Assembly: GCF_010729485.1 (NCBI RefSeq)
Contig: NZ_AP022609.1
Span: 558,001 to 622,000, forward strand
Direction of reading: 5' to 3'
Length of the DNA stretch: 64,000 bases
Source: Mycolicibacter hiberniae
GTDB lineage: Bacteria > Actinomycetota > Actinomycetes > Mycobacteriales > Mycobacteriaceae
The notes under the pieces were generated by a model. It did not search any database. It was not told where the DNA came from and worked only from the letters and a program-made list of their open reading frames with translations. A program made the position numbers and the translations under genes. Within the stretch, counting starts at the first letter, position 1, and every line of letters starts with the position of its first letter. This document shows, one piece after another, positions 30,960-40,389 of the stretch.

Positions 30960-32045
30960 GTGACGAGACGAACTGAGCGGATACGAACCGTGGTCGATTG
31001 GAGCGATGTGGACGAAGTGCCGGCATATAGATTGGCCAACTCTGGATCCCGCTTCGCCAATGCTGTGAACCTGGACCGCGGCCCCATCGGCGGCCTCGCC
31101 GTCACCCCCGACGGCCGGCGCCTGCTGGCCACCAACTACAGCGACGACACCGTCTCGATCATCGACACCGCCAGCCGCCGCGTCGTGGGCACAGTTATGC
31201 AGGCCGCCGAGGCGTACACGATTGCCGCCGGCCCGGCCGGCAGCGGCTGGGCCTATGTCACCGCCGGTTCCATCGACCTGGACGCCGTACTGGTGATCGA
31301 CATCGCCACCGCCGAAATCACCGGGTGCTACCCCGTGGCCATGGACATCGGCGACCTGGTCGCCGACCCGACCAGCAGTCGCGTCTACCTCACCCGCACC
31401 GGCCCCGCCGGGGTCGACGTGCTCGCGCTCGACGCCGCCCTGCGCCCCGCCGGATCGGTCGGCCTGTCCGGGCACCCCGCCGCCGCGCCGGTGGGCCTGC
31501 GGATCAGCGCTGACGGCCGCAGGCTCTATGCGGCGCTGCGTGCGCCCAGCGGCGACACCATCACCGTTCTCGACCGGGACCTGCGCGTCGTCGACACCGT
31601 CCGGGTCGGCGCCAGCATCACCGACTTCGCGGTCAGCCCCGACGGGGCCCGCCTCTACGTGGCGACCTCCGGGCCCGATGGGCGCGGCAGCGTCCACCTC
31701 GTCGACGCACGCACCCACGCGGTGTGCTCCAGCCGCGCCGCCGAAGCCCGGCTCATCCAGCTGGTCGCCAGCCGCGACGGCCAGCGGGTGTACCTGGTGA
31801 CCGAGGACGCCGTGGTGGTGTTGTGTGCCCGCACCAACGAGACGCTCGGCACGCTGACCGGCATCGCCGAGCCGTCCTGCGTCGCAGAGAGCCCGGACGG
31901 CAGCCGGCTCTACGTCGCCGGGTTCGACGGCAATGTCAGCGTCGCGTCGCTGGCCGACCTGCCGGCACCGTCGGCGTTGCTGCACGAGCAGCTCGAACTC
32001 GACGACGTCGTCACCCGGATGCTGCAACTGGAACCCGCGCTGTAA
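30960..32045 (+). CDS. YVTN/YncE-like seven-bladed beta-propeller protein
   Basis: 361 residues from GTG 30960. Repeated blades carry the pattern VTPDGRRLLATNYSDDTVSI, ISADGRRLYAALRAPSGDTI, VSPDGARLYVATSGPDGRGS and ESPDGSRLYVAGFDGNVSVA. No signal peptide is obvious, so it may be cytosolic. It is the likely counterpart of Rv1057, whose role is unknown although it responds to envelope stress. It precedes a fadD14-like gene, as in M. tuberculosis. Confidence 0.87.
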   Translation: MTRRTERIRTVVDWSDVDEVPAYRLANSGSRFANAVNLDRGPIGGLAVTPDGRRLLATNYSDDTVSIIDTASRRVVGTVMQAAEAYTIAAGPAGSGWAYVTAGSIDLDAVLVIDIATAEITGCYPVAMDIGDLVADPTSSRVYLTRTGPAGVDVLALDAALRPAGSVGLSGHPAAAPVGLRISADGRRLYAALRAPSGDTITVLDRDLRVVDTVRVGASITDFAVSPDGARLYVATSGPDGRGSVHLVDARTHAVCSSRAAEARLIQLVASRDGQRVYLVTEDAVVVLCARTNETLGTLTGIAEPSCVAESPDGSRLYVAGFDGNVSVASLADLPAPSALLHEQLELDDVVTRMLQLEPAL

Positions 32046-32086
32046 CCCACGCCGCATCCGGAATCGCGCCGTGATCGAATAGGCCG

Positions 32087-33718
32087 ATGCGCAGCACCAT
32101 GCAGCACTGGCCGCTGACGGTCGGTGCCATCTTGCACCACGTCACCACCGTCCACGGCGATCGCACTGTCACCAGCGTGACTGACGGCGGACACCGTGTC
32201 ACCACCTATCGCGAGCTGGGCCGGCAGGTGGCCCGGCTGGCCAACGCGCTGCGGCGGGTCGGGGTCACCGGCGACGAGCGGGTGGCCACCTTCATGTGGA
32301 ACAACACCGAACACCTGGCCGCCTACCTGGCGGTCCCGGCGATGGGCGCCGTGCTGCACACGCTCAACATCCGGCTCTTCGCCGAGCAGATCGTCTTCGT
32401 CGCCGACGAAGCGCAGGACCAGGTGATCCTGGTCGATGCCTCCCTGGTGTCGCAGCTGGCGCCGGTGCTGCCGCAGCTGCCGAGCGTGCACACCGTGATC
32501 GTCGTCGGCGACGGCGACACCGCCGCGCTGGCGGCCTCCGGCAAGACCGTGCTGGACTACCACGCGCTGCTGGCCGCCGAGTCCGACGAATTCGACTGGC
32601 CGGTGCTCGACGAGAACTCGGCGGCCGCCATGTGCTACACCAGCGGCACCACCGGCAACCCCAAGGGCGTGGTGTACAGCCACCGGTCCAGCTATCTGCA
32701 CGCCATGGCCGGGTGCTCCACCAACAGCACCGCGATCGGCTCGATCGACTGCGTCCTGCCGATCGTGCCGATGTTCCACGCCAACGCCTGGGGGCTGCCG
32801 TATTCGGCACTGATGGCCGGCGCGGACCTGGTGATGCCCGACCGGCATCTGGACGCCGAGTCGCTGGTCGCCCTCATCGAGTCGCAGCGGGCCACCGTGG
32901 CCGGTGCGGTGCCGACGATCTGGAACGACATCATGCACTTCCTGGAGCGCGAACCCGACCACGACATCTCGTCGCTGCGGATGGTGGCCTGTGGGGGTTC
33001 GGCGGTCCCGGTCTCGCTGATGCAGGCGTTCGAGCAGCGCCACGGCGTGCAGATTCGGCAACTGTGGGGCATGACTGAGACCTCGCCGATGGCCACTATG
33101 GCGTGGCCGCCGCCGGCCACCCCGCCCGACCAGCACTGGGCGCTGCGGGGCACCCAGGGCAGGCCGGTGTGCGGTGTGGAGACACGCATCGTCGACGACG
33201 AGGACCGGGTGCTGCCCCACGACGGCGAGTCGGTCGGCGAACTGGAAGTGCGCGGGGCATGGATCACCGGCGCCTACTACCGCGGCCAGGATGACGCCAA
33301 GTTCGCCTCGGGCTGGCTGCGCACCGGAGACGTGGGCCGTATCGACCCGCAGGGTTTCATCACGCTGACCGACCGGGCCAAGGACGTGATCAAATCCGGC
33401 GGCGAGTGGATCTCCTCGGTGGAACTGGAGAACGAACTGATCGCGCACCCCGACGTGGTCGAGGCCGCCGTGGTGGGGGTGCCCGACGAACGCTGGCAGG
33501 AGCGGCCACTGGCGGTCGTGGTGCGCCGCGACGGCACCGCGGTCGGTGGTGCGGAGCTGCGAAAGTTCCTGACCGACAAAGTCGCTCGCTGGTGGCTGCC
33601 GGAGCGCTGGACGTTCGTCGAGGCGATCCCGCGGACCAGCGTCGGCAAGTATGACAAGAAGACCATTCGGGCCCGGTACGCCGAAGACCAATATCAGGTG
33701 AGCGAGGTGCGTGACTGA
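32087..33718 (+). CDS. fadD14: Fatty-acyl-CoA/AMP ligase, FadD14-like
   Basis: 543 residues, the length I recall for FadD14. ANL-superfamily motifs: P-loop CYTSGTTGNPKGVVYSHRSS near residue 185; LWGMTETSP near residue 325; GWLRTGDVGRIDPQG near residue 405; DRAKDVIKSGGEWISSVELE near residue 425; and the catalytic Lys region PRTSVGKYDKKTIR near the end. It adenylates a carboxylic acid and transfers it to CoA. The TGA overlaps the ATG of the next gene (TGATG), so the pair is coupled. Chain-length preference is unknown. Confidence 0.93.
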   Translation: MRSTMQHWPLTVGAILHHVTTVHGDRTVTSVTDGGHRVTTYRELGRQVARLANALRRVGVTGDERVATFMWNNTEHLAAYLAVPAMGAVLHTLNIRLFAEQIVFVADEAQDQVILVDASLVSQLAPVLPQLPSVHTVIVVGDGDTAALAASGKTVLDYHALLAAESDEFDWPVLDENSAAAMCYTSGTTGNPKGVVYSHRSSYLHAMAGCSTNSTAIGSIDCVLPIVPMFHANAWGLPYSALMAGADLVMPDRHLDAESLVALIESQRATVAGAVPTIWNDIMHFLEREPDHDISSLRMVACGGSAVPVSLMQAFEQRHGVQIRQLWGMTETSPMATMAWPPPATPPDQHWALRGTQGRPVCGVETRIVDDEDRVLPHDGESVGELEVRGAWITGAYYRGQDDAKFASGWLRTGDVGRIDPQGFITLTDRAKDVIKSGGEWISSVELENELIAHPDVVEAAVVGVPDERWQERPLAVVVRRDGTAVGGAELRKFLTDKVARWWLPERWTFVEAIPRTSVGKYDKKTIRARYAEDQYQVSEVRD

Positions 33719-34776
33719 TGAGCCTGCGTGTCATTCAATGGGCAACCGGAGGAGTCGGCGTCGCCGCGATCAAGGGCGTGCTCGAGCATCCCGATCTGGA
33801 GCTGATCGGCTGCTGGGTGCACTCGGAGTCCAAGAGCGGCAAGGACGTCGGGGAGATCATCGGCACCGGACCGGTGGGGGTGACGGCCACCGACCGCGTC
33901 GAAGACGTGCTGGCCCTCGACGCCGACGCGGTGATCTACGCGCCGCTGCTGCCCAACCCCGATGAGGTTGCCGCACTGCTGCGTTCGGGAAAGAACGTCG
34001 TCACCCCGGTCGGCTGGTTCTACCCGACCGAGAAGGAGGCGGGCCCGCTGGAGGCCGCCGCACGGGAGGGCAACGTGACCCTGCACGGCGCCGGCATCGG
34101 GCCCGGCGCCGCCACCGAACTGTTCCCGCTGCTGCTGTCGGTGATGTCCACCGGGGTGACGTTCATTCGCGGCGAGGAGTACTCGGACCTGCGCACCTAC
34201 GACGCCCCGGACGTGCTGCGGTACGTGATGGGCTTCGGCGGCACCCCCGACCAGGCCCTGAGCGGCCCGATGCAGAAGCTGCTCGACGGCGGGTTCCGCC
34301 AGTCGGTGCGGCTGTGCGTGGACCGGCTGGGATTCGCCGCCGACGAGCACATCCACTCCTCGCAGGAGGTGGCGGTGGCCACCGCACCCATCGATTCGCC
34401 GATCGGCACCATCGAAGCCGGCCAGGTCGCCGGCCGCCGGTTCCACTGGGAAGCCACCGTCGGCGACCAGGTGGTGGCCCGGGTCACCGTCAACTGGCTG
34501 ATGGGCGAGCAGCACCTCGACCCGCCCTGGACTTTCGGGCCGGCGGGCGAGCGCTACGAGATGGAGGTGCGGGGCAATCCCGACACCTTCGTCACCGTCA
34601 AGGGCTGGCAGCCCGAGACCGTCGAAGCCGGCCTGGTCAGCAATCCGGGCATCGTGGCGACCGCGGCGCACTGCGTCAACGCCATCCCGGCGACCTGCGC
34701 GGCCCCGCCCGGCATCGCCGGGTTCTTCGACCTGCCGCCGCTGACCGGCCGAGCCGCACCGCACCTGGCCCGCTGA
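33718..34776 (+). CDS. NAD(P)-binding Rossmann protein, dihydrodipicolinate-reductase-like (Rv1059-like)
   Basis: 352 residues. N-terminal Rossmann motif VIQWATGGVGVAAIKGVLEH binds a dinucleotide, and the next strand LIGCWVHSESKSG ends in polar residues. The rest resembles the DapB-type N-terminal domain joined to an unassigned catalytic domain with a conserved HGAGIGPGAATELFPLLLSV segment. The family includes mycobacterial 2,4-diaminopentanoate dehydrogenase-like proteins, but no pathway is indicated. It shares a base with the fadD14-like stop, so the two likely act together on an acid or aldehyde substrate. Confidence 0.85.
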   Translation: MSLRVIQWATGGVGVAAIKGVLEHPDLELIGCWVHSESKSGKDVGEIIGTGPVGVTATDRVEDVLALDADAVIYAPLLPNPDEVAALLRSGKNVVTPVGWFYPTEKEAGPLEAAAREGNVTLHGAGIGPGAATELFPLLLSVMSTGVTFIRGEEYSDLRTYDAPDVLRYVMGFGGTPDQALSGPMQKLLDGGFRQSVRLCVDRLGFAADEHIHSSQEVAVATAPIDSPIGTIEAGQVAGRRFHWEATVGDQVVARVTVNWLMGEQHLDPPWTFGPAGERYEMEVRGNPDTFVTVKGWQPETVEAGLVSNPGIVATAAHCVNAIPATCAAPPGIAGFFDLPPLTGRAAPHLAR

Positions 34777-34783
34777 GCTCATC

Positions 34784-35659
34784 GTGTGTCGACTATTCGG
34801 GCTGCACGCCGGGACCGACGTCGTCACGGCCACGTTCTGGCTGCTCGACGCCCCGGACAGTCTCGCCGCGCAGAGCCGGCGCAACCCGGACGGCACCGGC
34901 ATCGGAGTCTTCGACGCCGACGCCGTACCCCACCTGTACAAAGAGCCGATAGCGGCATGGCGCGACGCCGCATTCTCCACCGAGGCGCACGAGCTGACCG
35001 GGACCACGTTCATCGCGCACGTGCGCTACGCCACCACCGGCGAGCTCGACGTCGCCAACACCCATCCGTTTCTGCAGGACGGGCGGATCTTCGCGCACAA
35101 CGGCGTCCTGCATGGCCTCGAGACCGTCGAGGAGCGACTTCGCGAAATCGGCACAGCGGATCTGGTTGCGGGACAAACCGATTCCGAGCGGGTCTTCGCG
35201 CTGATCACCGGCTACGTCCGAGCCCATGACGGCGACATCGGGGCAGGCCTGCGCGAGGCGGTCGGCTGGCTGGCGGCCAATGTGCCCATCTATGCGCTCA
35301 ACATCCTGCTGAGCACGGCCACGCAGATGTGGGCGCTGCGCTACCCCGAGACCCATCAGCTGTACCTGCTGGACCGCCGCGAGTCGGCCGCACCGGCCGA
35401 ACTGGACCTGCAGACCCACCGCATCCGGGCGCACTCCGAGCAGTTGCGCGGCCGCCCGGCGGTGGTCTTCGCCAGCGAGCCCATGGACGCCGACCCCCGC
35501 TGGCGCCTGATCGATTCCGGCGAGCTGATCCATGTCGATGCGGACCTGACCATCACCGCCGAGCTGGCCTTCCCCGATCCGCCCGCCCGGCAACTGCGCC
35601 GGAAAGATTTGACCGTTGTCGCCGAGGAGGCCCAACACCCTTGGAAAACTGGGAAATGA
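34784..35659 (+). CDS. Class II glutamine amidotransferase-like protein (Rv1061-like)
   Basis: 291 residues from GTG 34784; the N-terminal VCRLFGLHAG places Cys2 as the nucleophile after Met removal. Other GATase II marks are RRNPDGTGIGVF, FIAHVRYATTGELDVANTHP and IFAHNGVLHGLE. This is the YafJ/GATase_4 type, so it likely hydrolyses glutamine or a gamma-glutamyl bond. The ATG of the patatin gene overlaps its stop (ATGA). The amide acceptor, if any, is unknown. Confidence 0.9.
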   Translation: MCRLFGLHAGTDVVTATFWLLDAPDSLAAQSRRNPDGTGIGVFDADAVPHLYKEPIAAWRDAAFSTEAHELTGTTFIAHVRYATTGELDVANTHPFLQDGRIFAHNGVLHGLETVEERLREIGTADLVAGQTDSERVFALITGYVRAHDGDIGAGLREAVGWLAANVPIYALNILLSTATQMWALRYPETHQLYLLDRRESAAPAELDLQTHRIRAHSEQLRGRPAVVFASEPMDADPRWRLIDSGELIHVDADLTITAELAFPDPPARQLRRKDLTVVAEEAQHPWKTGK

Positions 35660-36486
35660 CCAACAAGCGTGCCCTGGTACTGGGCGGCGGTGGGCTGGCG
35701 GGCATCGCCTGGGAGACGGGTGTGCTCTGCGGAATCGCCGACGAGGCACCCGCCGCGGCCCGGGCCCTGCTGGAATCGGCGGTGCTGGTGGGCACCTCGG
35801 CCGGATCGGCGGTGGCCGCCCAGCTCGGCAGCGGGATGGCACTGGAGGAACTGTTCGCCCGCCAACTGGCGCCCACCACCTCGGAGATCGATCCCGGCGT
35901 CGAGACCGACGCGCTGACCGAGCTGTTCATGGCGGCGATCACCGAACCCAACAACACCACCGAGCAGAAGCTGCAAGGCATCGGTGCGGTGGCCCTGGCG
36001 GCGCAGACCGTCGCCGCACCCGTGCGCCGGGCCATCATCGCCGACCGTCTGCCGTCACACGAGTGGCCGCAACGGGCGCTGCGGATCACCGCGATCGACA
36101 TCGACACCGGGACGCTGACCGTCTTCGACCGTGACTCCGGGGTGGACCTCGTCGACGCGGTGGCGGCCAGTTGCGCGGTGCCGGGTGCCTGGCCCCCGGT
36201 GGTGCTCGGGACGCGCCGCTACATGGACGGCGGCGTGCGCAGCACGATCAACCTGGACGTGGCCGCCGACTGCGACGAAGCGGTGCTGCTGGTACCGGCA
36301 GGCGGCGGCGTGGGCGCCGAGATCGCGGCGTTTGCCGGTCGCGTCTGCGCGGTATTGGCCGACGACACCGCGGCGCGCGCCTTCGGCAACCCGCTCGACC
36401 CGGCGTGCCGGGCGCCCTCAGCGCGGGCCGGGCGTGAACAGGGCCGCCGCCAGGCCCAGGCGGTCGCCGAATTCTTGGAGATCTAA
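35656..36486 (+). CDS. Patatin-like phospholipase (Rv1062-like)
   Basis: 276 residues. Patatin motifs: oxyanion loop LGGGGLAGIAWETG near residue 10, nucleophile GTSAGSAVAA (Ser) near residue 47, and catalytic Asp in YMDGGVRSTINLD near residue 195. The enzyme probably cleaves acyl esters of lipids. ATG 35656 is inside the ATGA overlap with the amidotransferase gene. The TAA overlaps by 3 bases the stop of a second, convergent patatin gene. No signal peptide is seen. Confidence 0.92.
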   Translation: MTNKRALVLGGGGLAGIAWETGVLCGIADEAPAAARALLESAVLVGTSAGSAVAAQLGSGMALEELFARQLAPTTSEIDPGVETDALTELFMAAITEPNNTTEQKLQGIGAVALAAQTVAAPVRRAIIADRLPSHEWPQRALRITAIDIDTGTLTVFDRDSGVDLVDAVAASCAVPGAWPPVVLGTRRYMDGGVRSTINLDVAADCDEAVLLVPAGGGVGAEIAAFAGRVCAVLADDTAARAFGNPLDPACRAPSARAGREQGRRQAQAVAEFLEI

Positions 36487-37481
36487 AGCGATTTCGCGCC
36501 GTCAAGCGCATCGACAGCCAATTGCCGGCCCACCTCGATCAGCTCGGCGGCACGATGGAAGTCCAAGCTGCGGCAGGCCGTTCGAGGCACCTCGATGAGC
36601 AGGTCGGGCGGATGCGATGCCAGCTGATGACGGGCCAGCGCGGCCTGGGCGATATCGATGGTCCGGTTCATCACCTCGAAGCTGCCGAGTTTCGGCACCT
36701 CGGCGGCGGCGTCCTCGCTGTCTTCGGGTTCGGCCTCGCCGCTGCTGAACCGGTCCAGGACCGCCCGTGCGGTCGGCCGGTCCAGCAAAGATCGCACCCC
36801 GGTGGTGTCCAGCAGCGCGGAGGTGCTGCGCAGCACCCGCGTCAACCGGCCGGCGGGCGCGCCGCGCTCGGTCTCTTCGGCGGTCGGGGCGGCGACGGCC
36901 GGATCGCCCCCGCTGAGGCTCACCGCCAGCGTCAGATCGGCGTTGACGGCGCTCAGCGGGGCGATCGGCAGGGGATCGAGGATGCCGCCGTCGGCCAGCA
37001 GGCGCCCGTCCACCACGTGCGGTGCGATCACCCCGGGGATCGCGATCGAGGCCCGGATGGCGGTGTCGAGCGGGCCGCGCTGCAACCAGACGGATCGGCC
37101 GGTGATCAGATCGGTGGCCACAGCGGTATAGGGAATCGGCAGGTCTTCGATCGCGATGTCGCCCAGGATGTCGCGGACCACCTCGAGAAACTTGCCGGCG
37201 CGCAGCACCCCGGCGGCGGTGAACGACGGATCCAGCAGGCGCAGCACCGCGCCCTGGGTCAGTGACGTGGCCCATTCGGTGAACTCGTCGAGGTGACCGG
37301 CTGCCTGCACGGCGCCCACCAGCGCGCCCATTGAGGACCCGGCGATGCCGATGATGTCGTAGCCGCGCTCCTGCAGTTCGGCGATCACCCCGATGTGGGC
37401 GTATCCGCGCGCGCCGCCGCTGCCCAGCACCAGAGCCACCTGGGGAGCTCGGCCCGCCCCGGAGTCCGCAGCAGGGGTCAT
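36483..37481 (-). CDS. Patatin-like phospholipase (Rv1063c-like)
   Basis: About 332 residues. Motifs: VALVLGSGGARGYAHIGVIA near residue 15, IAGSSMGALVGAVQAAGH (Ser nucleophile in GSSMG), and Asp in LLADGGILDPLPI. This is the RssA/NTE-type bacterial patatin group and differs from its neighbour. A start at 37490 (three codons longer) is equally possible. The gene is convergent with the other patatin gene, with overlapping stops. A lipid-ester hydrolase role is expected. Confidence 0.9.
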   Translation of the reverse strand: MTPAADSGAGRAPQVALVLGSGGARGYAHIGVIAELQERGYDIIGIAGSSMGALVGAVQAAGHLDEFTEWATSLTQGAVLRLLDPSFTAAGVLRAGKFLEVVRDILGDIAIEDLPIPYTAVATDLITGRSVWLQRGPLDTAIRASIAIPGVIAPHVVDGRLLADGGILDPLPIAPLSAVNADLTLAVSLSGGDPAVAAPTAEETERGAPAGRLTRVLRSTSALLDTTGVRSLLDRPTARAVLDRFSSGEAEPEDSEDAAAEVPKLGSFEVMNRTIDIAQAALARHQLASHPPDLLIEVPRTACRSLDFHRAAELIEVGRQLAVDALDGAKSL

Positions 37482-37761
37482 GTGCACCATTCTGCGGGCA
37501 AAGCGGCCTCCGCGCTTTGCCTCAGTGCGATTGCAACCCGAGGGTGCCGGGCAAACGTGCAGCGTATGGCCGGTAATCGGGACCGGGCGGGCGGCACGAG
37601 CGCGTCCACGGCATGCCACGGCCCGATGCGTGCCGCGCCGCGCACGCCTAGCATGGCCGCTGTGATGGTGCACGGGGGATTCCAGGGCTGTTGTTGCCGC
37701 AGCTGATTTGCTGCCGGCCCCTGTCGTAGATCCCACCCCATCCGTTTTCTGGAGTACTCGC

Positions 37762-38304
37762 ATGGTTACCGCTGAACCCATCGCACTGCGGCGCCCGGCG
37801 GCCCCGTCGCGCTCGCTGCGCCTGCCGGACCTGCTGCAGACCACAGACCTGGCCGCCGACGCGGTGCTGCAGGGCCGCTACAACCACCTGCTGCCCGCCT
37901 CCGGGCTGCCCGAAGACCACCGCTGGTTCGCCCGCATTCACGGCGACGAGCGGCTCGACATCTGGCTGATCAGTTGGGTACCGGGCCACGCCACCGAACT
38001 GCACGACCACGGCGACTCGCTCGGCGCGCTGACCGTGCTCTCCGGGGCGCTCGATGAATTCCATTGGGACGGCGATAAGTTGGCGCAGCGGCGGCTTGCC
38101 GCCGGAGACCAGGCGGCGTTCACCCGCGGCTGGGTGCACGATGTCGTCTGGGCGCCGCCGGCCCCGCTGGAGCCGGCCGCCCCGACGCTGAGCGTGCACG
38201 CCTACTCGCCGCCCCTGGTGGAAATGTCCTACTACGACGTCGCGCCCGACAACACCCTGCGCCGGCAGCGCACCGAGCTCACCGAACACCCGGAGGCGTC
38301 ATGA
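37762..38304 (+). CDS. Cysteine dioxygenase-like cupin
   Basis: 180 residues. The cupin iron site is visible as TELHDHGDSLGALTVLSGAL (two His, with a downstream acidic residue) and a third His in WVHDVV or SVHAYSPPL. Cysteine dioxygenases oxidise cysteine to cysteine sulfinate. GGAG lies 8 bases before ATG 37762. The stop overlaps the start of a rhodanese gene (ATGA), and the pairing points to sulfur metabolism. The neighbourhood differs here from M. tuberculosis, where lpqV and PE_PGRS genes follow Rv1063c. Confidence 0.88.
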   Translation: MVTAEPIALRRPAAPSRSLRLPDLLQTTDLAADAVLQGRYNHLLPASGLPEDHRWFARIHGDERLDIWLISWVPGHATELHDHGDSLGALTVLSGALDEFHWDGDKLAQRRLAAGDQAAFTRGWVHDVVWAPPAPLEPAAPTLSVHAYSPPLVEMSYYDVAPDNTLRRQRTELTEHPEAS

Positions 38305-38771
38305 GCACCACACAGGTGAGCAGCCGCATCGACCGCGTGCTGGAGGCCGCCCGCGCCCGGCTGCACCGGATCACCGCAGCTGAGGTGCCCGCCGAGCTGC
38401 GGGCCGGCGGCTACCTCGTCGACATCCGGCCGGCCGCGCAGCGCGCCCGGGAAGGCCAGGTGCCCGGCGCGCTGGTGATCGAACGCAACGTGCTGGAGTG
38501 GCGCTGCGACCCGACGAGCGATGCCCGGTTGCCGCAGGCGGTCGACGACGACGTGCGGTGGATCATCCTGTGCTCGCAGGGCTACACCTCGAGTCTGGCC
38601 GCGGCCGCATTGCTGGATCTGGGCCTGCACCGTGCCACCGATGTCGTCGGCGGCTACCAGGCCCTGGCCGCCGCCGGCCAGTTGGTGCGGCCCGCCGACG
38701 AGTTAGGTATTGGCGTGCAGCAGGGGGCGGAGCCGTTCGGTTTTGTCGGGAGTCCACGCCGCTGGATGTAA
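38301..38771 (+). CDS. Rhodanese-like sulfurtransferase
   Basis: 156 residues with a single rhodanese domain: GGYLVDIRPAAQRAREGQVP near residue 36 and active-site loop ILCSQGYTSSLAAAALLDLG (Cys in CSQGYTS) near residue 91. It should handle persulfide or thiosulfate sulfur. It is coupled to the cysteine dioxygenase gene. The last 23 codons overlap the convergent hydrolase gene by 69 bases, so the C-terminal tail is probably not under strong constraint. Confidence 0.88.
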   Translation: MSTTQVSSRIDRVLEAARARLHRITAAEVPAELRAGGYLVDIRPAAQRAREGQVPGALVIERNVLEWRCDPTSDARLPQAVDDDVRWIILCSQGYTSSLAAAALLDLGLHRATDVVGGYQALAAAGQLVRPADELGIGVQQGAEPFGFVGSPRRWM

Positions 38772-40379
38772 TATCGCCGCCCACGCATCGGCGATATCGG
38801 CGACATAGCTGTGCCCATGCCCGGCGGGAACGTGGATAGCCACCGCCATATCCGCGGAGACCTGCAGAAACGTCACGATCGGGGTCCAGTGCACCTGCGG
38901 CAGCACGTCGTAGCCGCGGGGCTCTTTGAGCCAGTCCGGCCGCTTGTACAGCAGGTCGGGATGCCACCAGGCGATCGGGTCGGAGGCGTGCTGCAGATAC
39001 ACCACCCGCGGTGAATCCGTCGACCACGGTCCGGGGCGGTCCAGGTCTTGCGGTCGAGCGACGAAACGCACGGCCGCGCCGTCGTGGTAGATCGGCAGCC
39101 ACCGCGGCGATCCCGAATCGCGGTTGACGGTCAGGTCCGTCCAGATGGTGTTCTGAAAGGTCGGCCCGGTGAACAGTGCACCGTCGGTACGGGCCAGCAC
39201 GTTATTCAGGCTCATGAAGGAGGCCTCGGCGCCGAACGAGCCCAGACTCTCGCCGAACACCACCAGCTTGGGCCGACGGTTCTCCGGCAGGGCCCGCACC
39301 TTCTTGTCGACGGCTTCGAACAGGGCCTGGCCGGCCTGGCGGGCGTTCTCCCGGTCCACCAGAAACGACAGCCAGCTGGGCAGGAACGAATACTGCATGC
39401 TCACCGTGGCGATGTCGCCGTTGTACATGTACTCCAGGGCAGTGGCCTGGGCTTCGTTGATCCAGCCGGTTCCGGTGGTGGTGGCCACCGCCACCACTGC
39501 GCGCGCCAGGCCGCCGGTGCGGGCCAATTCGGCGGCCGCCAGCTCCGCGGTCGCTTTGATCCCGTCGGCGGAGTTCAGGCCGGCGTACGCCCGGATCGGT
39601 TCGACGGCCGGTGCACCGTTGAACTGGCTGAGCTGGGCCACGGTCGGCCCACTGGCCACGAAGATGCGGCCCTGATGGCCCAGCGACTCCCAGGACACCA
39701 GCGACTCCGGCCCGCCGGAGCGCAATCGCGTCGACGGCGCCGCCCGGTCCGGGCTGGTCTCCTCGTTGACCGCCCCGAAGGTGCTGTTCATGGCGTTCAT
39801 CGCGGCTTTGACCACCACGCCGTTGAGCACCGCCAACAACAGTGCCATCAGCAACGACACCGCGACCACCGCCGAGACCCGGGGCGGCGCGACGCGCTCG
39901 AGCTGGCGCATCAGAAAGCGGATCAGCTTTCTGATCACTTGGCCGATCTCGACCAGAACGAACAGCGTCACCACCGCTATCGCGCCGGCCTGCGGGTAGT
40001 TGTACCAGGTCAGCCGCGGCACGCCCATCAGGTCGCGAATCTGGTCCTGCCAGCCGTGGATGGTCCACACCACCCAGATGTGCACGGCTGTCGCGGTGGG
40101 CACCAGCACCAGCCAGGCCCACCGCGGCGGCGGGGGACTGGTGTCCTTGGAGGCCATGAAGCGCACCAGCCAGACACTGAAGACCCCCAGCGCGTAGCCG
40201 ATCGCACCTGAGCCGCCGCTGACCAGACCCTGGAAGAGCGGCCCGCGGGGCAGCAGCGACGGCGTCAGCGACAACCACAGGAAGACCAGGCCCACGACGG
40301 TGCCGGTGAACGTGTAATGCCGGGCCCACCACGGCGGGCGCGCCGTCACTACCGAGGTCGTGGTGGCCGGCGCACTCAT
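38703..40379 (-). CDS. Membrane alpha/beta hydrolase (Rv1069c-like)
   Basis: 558 residues. The N-terminal half has about five hydrophobic segments (residues 20-210), e.g. FTGTVVGLVFLWLSLTPSLL and AGAIAVVTLFVLVEIGQVI. The C-terminal half is an Abhydrolase_9-type domain with nucleophile elbow VVFGESLGSFGAE, an upstream VYLQHASDPIAWWHPDLL segment and a late His in HVPAGHGHSYVADIADAW. The active site probably faces outwards or the cytosol near lipids; the orientation is not settled. It is followed in the same direction by nothing close; echA8 lies 10 bases upstream. Confidence 0.87.
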   Translation of the reverse strand: MSAPATTTSVVTARPPWWARHYTFTGTVVGLVFLWLSLTPSLLPRGPLFQGLVSGGSGAIGYALGVFSVWLVRFMASKDTSPPPPRWAWLVLVPTATAVHIWVVWTIHGWQDQIRDLMGVPRLTWYNYPQAGAIAVVTLFVLVEIGQVIRKLIRFLMRQLERVAPPRVSAVVAVSLLMALLLAVLNGVVVKAAMNAMNSTFGAVNEETSPDRAAPSTRLRSGGPESLVSWESLGHQGRIFVASGPTVAQLSQFNGAPAVEPIRAYAGLNSADGIKATAELAAAELARTGGLARAVVAVATTTGTGWINEAQATALEYMYNGDIATVSMQYSFLPSWLSFLVDRENARQAGQALFEAVDKKVRALPENRRPKLVVFGESLGSFGAEASFMSLNNVLARTDGALFTGPTFQNTIWTDLTVNRDSGSPRWLPIYHDGAAVRFVARPQDLDRPGPWSTDSPRVVYLQHASDPIAWWHPDLLYKRPDWLKEPRGYDVLPQVHWTPIVTFLQVSADMAVAIHVPAGHGHSYVADIADAWAAILHPAAWTPDKTERLRPLLHANT

Positions 40380-40389
40380 CGCAGATCTA

